Positions 6,184-10,122 of a stretch of DNA of 10,122 nucleotides are shown here, one piece after another. The notes beneath the pieces were generated by a model that had not been told where the DNA came from, did not search any database, and saw only the letters and a program-made list of their open reading frames with translations. Origin of the DNA: Bordetella parapertussis. Its GTDB lineage: Bacteria > Pseudomonadota > Gammaproteobacteria > Burkholderiales > Burkholderiaceae_A. The first letter of the stretch is position 1, and each line of letters starts with the position of its first letter. The DNA lies in the NCBI GenBank assembly GCA_945901825.1, contig CAMDMC010000077.1, forward strand, positions 1 to 10,122, given 5' to 3'. The position numbers were made by a program, and so were the translations under genes.

Positions 6184-7431
6184 ATGAAACCGCTTGTTCT
6201 GGTGCTTTTGGCCCACGTCTTTTCCATGCTTGGCTTTTCCAGTTACGCGGTGAGTCTGGTAAGCCTTAAAGAACTCTGGACGCTCTCCAATACCGAGGCC
6301 GGCGCCATTGCCAGTGGCTTCTTTATTGGCTACATGCTGGCGGTTCCCATGTGGACAGCCATGACCGATCGACGGGATGCGAGACAGGTCTATACCATGG
6401 GCTGCCTTGCGTCGGCCCTGGCAAGCCTTGGCTTTGGACTATCGGCGCAAGGTTTTGGCTCAGCACTTGCCTGGCAGATGCTGCTTGGTGCTGGGGTTGC
6501 TGCAACCTACATGCCTGGCTTACGCATTCTCACACTGCTTTTTACGGGGAAAGAGCAAAGCCGAGGCGTCTCTTTTTACACCGCATTTTTTGGCGTTGGG
6601 GCCGCGCTGTCGTTGTTTTTGTCAGGCTTGGCGCTTGAGGGGCTTGGCTGGCAATGGGCCATGGGGTTGCCTGCTTTAGGCCCGCTACTGGCTTGGGTGC
6701 TAATGCGTCTTGCTGCACCCAATTCCCACTGGCCGCAAACACTGCCCAACCCCAACATAGGAGCCTCCTCCTCGCGCTTGCATTGGCAGATGCTCTTTCC
6801 TGTCTCGGCCTGGCGGCGTGCCTGCCAGAGTCGGGCAGTGGTGGGCTATGCCTTTGGCTACGGGGTTCACTGCATGGAGCTTTTTGGCTCGCGTGCCTGG
6901 ACGGTGGCGTTTATTATTATTGCCATGGCTCAGCCTGGCTCGGGCCATTGGCCTTTTACAGCCGCAGCAAGTGCAGCCTTCGTTAATCTTCTTTCGGTTC
7001 CTTCATCCATTGTTGGAAACGAAATCGCCTTGCGGCTTGGACGTCAGCCCTGGATACGCGGCGTCATGGCGGCAACCACGCTGTTTTCTGTGGTGCTTTC
7101 TTTATCGGCAGGTCTTGGTTTTACCTGGTGGATCACTGTCGTCTGTCTTGGTCTTTATTCGATGATGATTATGGCCGACTCGGCCACCTTAACGGCCGGC
7201 TTCGTGCAGGCGGCTGCCGAGGAGGTGAAGGGCGCAGCCATGGGGCTCTATTCCTTAATTGGCTTTGGCGCAGGCGCTGTGGGGCCTGCTGTGTTCGGTG
7301 CGGTGCTTGATCTTGCAGGTGGTGCAACACAGCCACCGGCCTGGGCTTTAGCCTATCTGGCAATTGGCATTGGCTGCCTTATCTACCCATTTGTGCAGAG
7401 GCGACTTTTCGCCGCGCAGCAACCCCGTTAA
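6184..7431 (+). CDS. Major facilitator superfamily (MFS) transporter
   Basis: This 415-residue protein is hydrophobic throughout and has the length and spacing of a 12-helix MFS permease. A motif-A-like loop, TDRRDARQVY (61-70), follows the second helix. A Gly-rich helix occurs at 136-148. A polar central loop (about 178-215) separates the two six-helix halves. It would work in the inner membrane as a secondary transporter of a small solute. The substrate cannot be told from sequence. It begins 38 bp after the second DUF1329 gene with no visible terminator between, so it may be the last gene of the operon. The ATG at 6184 has only a weak purine-rich upstream (GAAGAGA). Whether it belongs functionally to the RND/DUF1329 set is unsure. 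Confidence 0.88.
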   Translation: MKPLVLVLLAHVFSMLGFSSYAVSLVSLKELWTLSNTEAGAIASGFFIGYMLAVPMWTAMTDRRDARQVYTMGCLASALASLGFGLSAQGFGSALAWQMLLGAGVAATYMPGLRILTLLFTGKEQSRGVSFYTAFFGVGAALSLFLSGLALEGLGWQWAMGLPALGPLLAWVLMRLAAPNSHWPQTLPNPNIGASSSRLHWQMLFPVSAWRRACQSRAVVGYAFGYGVHCMELFGSRAWTVAFIIIAMAQPGSGHWPFTAAASAAFVNLLSVPSSIVGNEIALRLGRQPWIRGVMAATTLFSVVLSLSAGLGFTWWITVVCLGLYSMMIMADSATLTAGFVQAAAEEVKGAAMGLYSLIGFGAGAVGPAVFGAVLDLAGGATQPPAWALAYLAIGIGCLIYPFVQRRLFAAQQPR

Positions 7432-7604
7432 TCAACAAATGAATGCCGCGTTGGTTACGGATATCGCGTTGGCTGCATTATCCTTCCGTCAGAGAGATAA
7501 ACCCTCAGTCGGGCAGAATTTGAACTGGCTTACACTTCGATTTAATCGTTTCGTTGCTGTCTAAATCTGCGCTTGTCTTCCTATCTCTAGAGGGACTCTT
7601 AGTC
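7432..7604. other. Intergenic region between the MFS and VOC genes
   Basis: This 173-bp non-coding stretch is the longest in the window. I see no strong terminator after the MFS gene. It contains an 8-bp direct repeat, CGCGTTGG (7447-7454 and 7465-7472, 18 bp apart), a possible promoter near 7520-7546 and the ribosome-binding site of the VOC gene, AGAGGGA (7589-7595). The size and contents suggest a transcription-unit boundary. Confidence 0.5.
7520..7546 (+). promoter_or_regulatory. Possible weak promoter for the VOC gene
   Basis: TTGAAC (7520-7525) as -35 and TTTAAT (7541-7546, five of six to consensus) as -10 are separated by 15 bp, shorter than the optimal 17. The site lies about 60 bp upstream of the VOC start codon. 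Short AT-rich matches like this also arise by chance, so confidence is low. Confidence 0.25.
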
Positions 7605-8036
7605 ATGCAAACTGCCCCAGCCTTGCATCCTTTTCATATGGCATTTCCTGTTGATGACCTTCAGCAGGCACGCGAGTTTTACGGGGGGCTTCTTGGCTGC
7701 TCCGAGGGCCGAAGCTCCGATGAGTGGATCGATTTTAATTTCTATGGGCACCAGATTGTGGCGCACCTTGCACAAGGGCAGGCCGGGCATAGGGCGGAGA
7801 ATTCCGTCGACAGTCACGATGTTCCGGTTCGCCACTTTGGCGTGGTGCTCTCCATGCCCGAGTGGCAGAGCCTTGCCGACCGTCTTACCCAGGCTAAGGT
7901 TAAGTTCATTATTGAGCCCTACATTCGTTTTAAGGGCGAGGTTGGTGAACAGGCCACCATGTTCTTTCTTGACCCCTCAGGCAATGCCATTGAGTTTAAG
8001 GCCATGGCTCAGCCCGATCGGCTCTTTGCTAAATAG
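7605..8036 (+). CDS. VOC superfamily (glyoxalase/dioxygenase-fold) protein
   Basis: This 143-residue cytosolic protein has the single-unit size of vicinal-oxygen-chelate enzymes. The opening [19 protein letters not shown] (8-26) is the typical first beta-alpha unit. Candidate metal ligands are His11, His77 (RHFGVVL) and Glu130 ([12 protein letters not shown], 121-132), the usual His/His/Glu pattern. The stretch [16 protein letters not shown] (40-55) is, from memory, well conserved in a bacterial VOC subgroup whose reaction is not known to me. The start at 7605 is chosen because AGAGGGA lies 9 nt upstream; an in-frame TTG at 7554 lacks such a site. The gene follows a 173-bp gap and is probably transcribed alone. 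It is convergent with the pseudouridine synthase, ending 31 bp from that gene's stop. Specific substrate is unknown. Confidence 0.9.
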   Translation: MQTAPALHPFHMAFPVDDLQQAREFYGGLLGCSEGRSSDEWIDFNFYGHQIVAHLAQGQAGHRAENSVDSHDVPVRHFGVVLSMPEWQSLADRLTQAKVKFIIEPYIRFKGEVGEQATMFFLDPSGNAIEFKAMAQPDRLFAK

Positions 8037-8067
8037 CCACTTCGGGTTCTAAAACCAAGGGGCTCTG

Positions 8068-8766
8068 CTAAAACTTTTCGTGGGGCAGCAAGGCTCGCCA
8101 CTGGCCCTCGGGAAGGTCGCCCAGCATCACCCGGCCAATGCGCACCCGTTTAAGGCCGGTGACCTTAAGTCCAACCATCTCGCACATGCGACGAATCTGT
8201 CGCTTGCGACCTTCTGTTAGAACAAACTGCAACTGTTCTTTGTTCATCCAACGCACCTTGGCCGGTCTTAAAGGCTTCTCGTCAAGCACAAGGCCGTGGG
8301 TCAAAAGGCCGAGTCCCTTCGCGGTTAGCTCACCCTCCACCCGCACCAGGTACTCCTTCTCAATGAGCCTGTCCTGACCAATGAGTTGACGGGCAATGAC
8401 TCCATCCTGAGTTAAAACCAGAAGGCCTGTGGAATCGATGTCCAGGCGGCCCGCAGGTGCAATCCCGCGCATGCTTGGGCGAATAAGCTCGGCTGCCGCC
8501 GGGTAGCGATGGTCGTCATCGGCGTGCGAGACATAGCCTATGGGCTTGTTAAGTAGAAGTGTCTGACGCGAGGACTGCTGAGCGCGGGCCTTGGCAGCAA
8601 GGCCAACCGTCTGGCTTGGATGCGCCTTCGCCCCAAGCTCGGTAACAGGCTTTTCATCAACCAGTACAAGGCCCTGCTCAATGTAGCGGTCGGCCTCTCG
8701 CCGCGAACAGATTCCTCGTTCGGCTAAAAGCTTGGAAACCCGAACGAGACCGTCGTTTTCAGGCAT
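8068..8766 (-). CDS. rRNA pseudouridine synthase, RsuA/RluB/RluF family (RluF-like)
   Basis: This enzyme isomerises a uridine in ribosomal RNA to pseudouridine. The 232 residues begin with an S4 RNA-binding domain (about 8-55; [13 protein letters not shown] at 20-32). The catalytic domain follows: LNKPIGYVS (72-80), [14 protein letters not shown] (106-119) with the catalytic Asp109, KEYLVRV (137-143) and [11 protein letters not shown] (186-196). The S4 segment resembles E. coli RluF, but RluB or RluE type specificity cannot be excluded, so I give no symbol. The ATG at 8766 is preferred. A TTG one codon upstream (8769) is possible. GAAGG lies 3 nt upstream of the ATG. It overlaps the end of acuI by 8 bp, so it is probably the second gene of a two-gene operon. 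The full catalytic set is present. Confidence 0.92.
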   Translation of the reverse strand: MPENDGLVRVSKLLAERGICSRREADRYIEQGLVLVDEKPVTELGAKAHPSQTVGLAAKARAQQSSRQTLLLNKPIGYVSHADDDHRYPAAAELIRPSMRGIAPAGRLDIDSTGLLVLTQDGVIARQLIGQDRLIEKEYLVRVEGELTAKGLGLLTHGLVLDEKPLRPAKVRWMNKEQLQFVLTEGRKRQIRRMCEMVGLKVTGLKRVRIGRVMLGDLPEGQWRALLPHEKF

Positions 8767-9757
8767 CAACCTTCACAGCCAGTCGGCCACGCACCTGGCC
8801 ATCAAGAATACGACCCGCCATGGCAATGGCCTCTTCTAGGTGAATGTCGTGGGTCATGGCCTCAAGCTTGTCCATAGGAAGGTCTCGTGCCAGTTCGCTC
8901 CAGGCTTGGTCGCGCTGAGCGCGTGGCACCGAGACACTGTTGATGCCATAAAGGCTTATGCCCCGAAGAATGAAGGGCGCAACGGTGGAGGGGAAGTCCA
9001 TGCCCTGGGCAAGACCGCAGGCAGCAACCGCCCCGCAGGACTGGGTGGCAGCGCAGGCATTGGCTAGGGTGTGGCTTCCAACCGAGTCAATAACCGCTGC
9101 CCACCGCTCTTTCTGAAGCGGCTTACCGGGGGCACTAAGCTCGGCCCGGTCGATAACGGACTGCGCCCCAAGGTTCTTCAGATAGCTCTCTTCCGATACC
9201 CGTCCAGTTGATGCCACCACCTTAAAACCCTTGTTAGCAAGAATGGCAACGGCCACACTGCCTACTCCGCCTGCTGCGCCTGTTACCAAGACCTCACCCT
9301 GATTGGGGCTTAGGCCGTGGCGTTCCAGGGCCTGGATGCATAGCATTGCGGTGTAGCCCGCTGTGCCAATGGCCATGGCCTGGCGCGACGTTATACCCTG
9401 TGGTTTGTGAATAAGCCAATCGGCCTTTACGCGGGCCTTCTCGGCAAGCCCTCCCCAATGGCTCTCGCCCACCCCCCAGCCGTTCAGAATCACCTCATCG
9501 CAAGGCTTAAAAAAGGGATCTGCCGATTCCAATACCTTGCCTGCAAAGTCGATGCCGGGCACCATGGGGTACTTACGAACCACTGGCGAGCGTCCAGTAA
9601 TGGCAAGTCCATCTTTGTAGTTAAGTGTGGAGTAATCCACCTTCACAAGCACATCGGGCCCCTCGGTAACGGGCAAGGCCGAGTCTTCAAGAGTCTGAAG
9701 AGTGGCCTGTGGGTTTTTCTCATTGTCGGATTTGGTTAAAACAATGGCGCGAAACAT
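8759..9757 (-). CDS. acuI: Acrylyl-CoA reductase (NADPH), AcuI/YhdH family
   Basis: This 332-residue zinc-independent medium-chain dehydrogenase/reductase matches the E. coli YhdH/AcuI pattern along its length. Shared segments include [13 protein letters not shown] (43-55), [10 protein letters not shown] (64-73), [14 protein letters not shown] (93-106) and [10 protein letters not shown] (131-140). The NADPH-binding [10 protein letters not shown] (158-167) and the late [15 protein letters not shown] (261-275) also fit. AcuI reduces acrylyl-CoA to propionyl-CoA with NADPH, which detoxifies a reactive intermediate of 3-hydroxypropionate or DMSP breakdown. Nothing here points to DMSP use, so general acrylyl-CoA clearance is the safer reading. 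The ATG at 9757 has a strong ribosome-binding site, AGAGGAG, 9 nt upstream. It reads divergently from nadA and into the pseudouridine synthase gene. Confidence 0.94.
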   Translation of the reverse strand: MFRAIVLTKSDNEKNPQATLQTLEDSALPVTEGPDVLVKVDYSTLNYKDGLAITGRSPVVRKYPMVPGIDFAGKVLESADPFFKPCDEVILNGWGVGESHWGGLAEKARVKADWLIHKPQGITSRQAMAIGTAGYTAMLCIQALERHGLSPNQGEVLVTGAAGGVGSVAVAILANKGFKVVASTGRVSEESYLKNLGAQSVIDRAELSAPGKPLQKERWAAVIDSVGSHTLANACAATQSCGAVAACGLAQGMDFPSTVAPFILRGISLYGINSVSVPRAQRDQAWSELARDLPMDKLEAMTHDIHLEEAIAMAGRILDGQVRGRLAVKVDA

Positions 9758-9802
9758 CTTGTCGAACTCCTCTTATAGAAGGGCTACACTCTTAGGCCTA
9801 TG
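9758..9802. promoter_or_regulatory. Divergent acuI / nadA intergenic region
   Basis: These 45 bp separate two divergent genes, so each promoter must lie here or extend into the neighbouring coding sequence. On the plus strand TACACT (9785-9790) could be a -10 for nadA, with TTGTCG (9760-9765) too far away at 19 bp. On the minus strand TATAAG (9777-9772) resembles a -10 for acuI but overlaps its ribosome-binding site, so it is unlikely to be the functional one. No convincing operator palindrome is seen. Confidence 0.3.
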
Positions 9803-10122
9803 ATGACAGATTCGCTTCTTACCCCTGCAGCAGGCCCTGCCTCGGGCATGTCTGCGAAGCCAACAACGGCTTTCGAGTTCCCCCTTCAGGATTCCTCGGG
9901 GTCGGTCTGTCTTCGACAGGCCTGGGCGAGCCTGCCCGAACCTGTTGGCGCGGACGAAAAAGAAAGCCTTCTTCACGACATTCGCAGACTTCTTCGCGAA
10001 CGCAACGCCGTCTTGGTGGCTCACTATTACGTTGATGGGGTTATTCAAGACCTTGCTACCGAAACGGGTGGCCTGGTGGCAGATTCCCTCGAGATGGCTC
10101 GTTTCGGTCGTGACCACACCGC
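9803..10122 (+). CDS. nadA: Quinolinate synthase NadA, N-terminal part (runs off the window)
   Basis: The first 106 complete codons are present and the frame is open to the window end. NadA is the iron-sulfur enzyme that condenses iminoaspartate with dihydroxyacetone phosphate to quinolinate, for NAD synthesis. The recognisable block begins at about residue 72 with [16 protein letters not shown], then TETGG and DSLEMARFG, which closely follow the NadA family's first conserved region. The cysteines that hold the 4Fe-4S cluster come mostly later and are outside the window. About 70 residues precede the conserved block, as an extended N-terminus rich in small residues. Two adjacent ATGs exist, 9800 and 9803; the second is preferred because TTAGG ends 6 nt upstream of it. 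The gene is divergent from acuI. Confidence 0.93.
   Translation, partial: MTDSLLTPAAGPASGMSAKPTTAFEFPLQDSSGSVCLRQAWASLPEPVGADEKESLLHDIRRLLRERNAVLVAHYYVDGVIQDLATETGGLVADSLEMARFGRDHT

Noticed and set aside
7554..7604. TTG start for the VOC gene at 7554
   Set aside because: No ribosome-binding site precedes it, and the VOC fold begins right after the ATG at 7605, which has AGAGGGA at good spacing.
8037..8067. Possible bidirectional terminator between the convergent VOC and pseudouridine synthase genes
   Set aside because: Only a 4-bp inverted repeat (GGTT/AACC) with no clear T-tract is visible, so it is not strong enough to call.
9773..10117. Minus-strand open frame of 114 codons at the window end
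   Set aside because: The plus strand of the same stretch encodes conserved NadA sequence ([19 protein letters not shown]), so the antisense frame is a shadow.
1..10122. CRISPR arrays, insertion sequences, tRNA or rRNA genes, phage or defence genes
   Set aside because: I saw no repeat-spacer pattern, transposase motif, terminal inverted repeats or RNA-gene signature. All sizeable stretches are explained by the listed genes.

Overview
The window looks like chromosomal DNA of a Gram-negative proteobacterium. Betaproteobacteria (Burkholderiales-like) is my best guess, based on DUF1302/DUF1329-type envelope genes, an AcuI/YhdH-type reductase, a NadA-type quinolinate synthase, fairly high GC and dense gene packing. 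That placement is inference; there is no rRNA or other taxonomic marker here.

Positions 1-7431 hold a plus-strand envelope-transport cluster. It starts with the last 20 codons of an outer-membrane beta-barrel gene (probably DUF1302), followed by a rho-independent terminator. Next come a DUF1329 protein (150-1439), a second terminator-like hairpin, a YCF48-type beta-propeller protein (1481-2494), an MMPL-type RND membrane transporter (2491-4941), a second divergent DUF1329 protein (4925-6145) and an MFS permease (6184-7431). From the propeller gene to the second DUF1329 gene the reading frames overlap, which suggests translational coupling. All three predicted periplasmic proteins begin with an RRxFL twin-arginine motif. 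A reasonable model is a route for a hydrophobic molecule across the envelope: the RND pump in the inner membrane, two LolA-like DUF1329 carriers plus a propeller in the periplasm, and the barrel in the outer membrane. The cargo and direction cannot be read from the sequence.

A 173-bp gap follows, with a possible weak promoter, and then a small VOC/glyoxalase-fold protein (7605-8036). Convergent to it, on the minus strand, are an rRNA pseudouridine synthase (8068-8766) and an acrylyl-CoA reductase AcuI/YhdH (8759-9757), overlapping by 8 bp with acuI first. Divergent from acuI, after a 45-bp gap, is the 5' part of nadA (9803 onward), which runs off the window. These last four genes look like ordinary metabolic and housekeeping genes.

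The most interesting parts are the Tat-exported DUF1329/YCF48/RND cluster and its regulatory DNA. The terminator stem after the first DUF1329 gene contains the start codon of the propeller gene, and its T-tract encodes the Tat motif. A perfect palindrome also overlaps a candidate -10 box just before the first DUF1329 gene.
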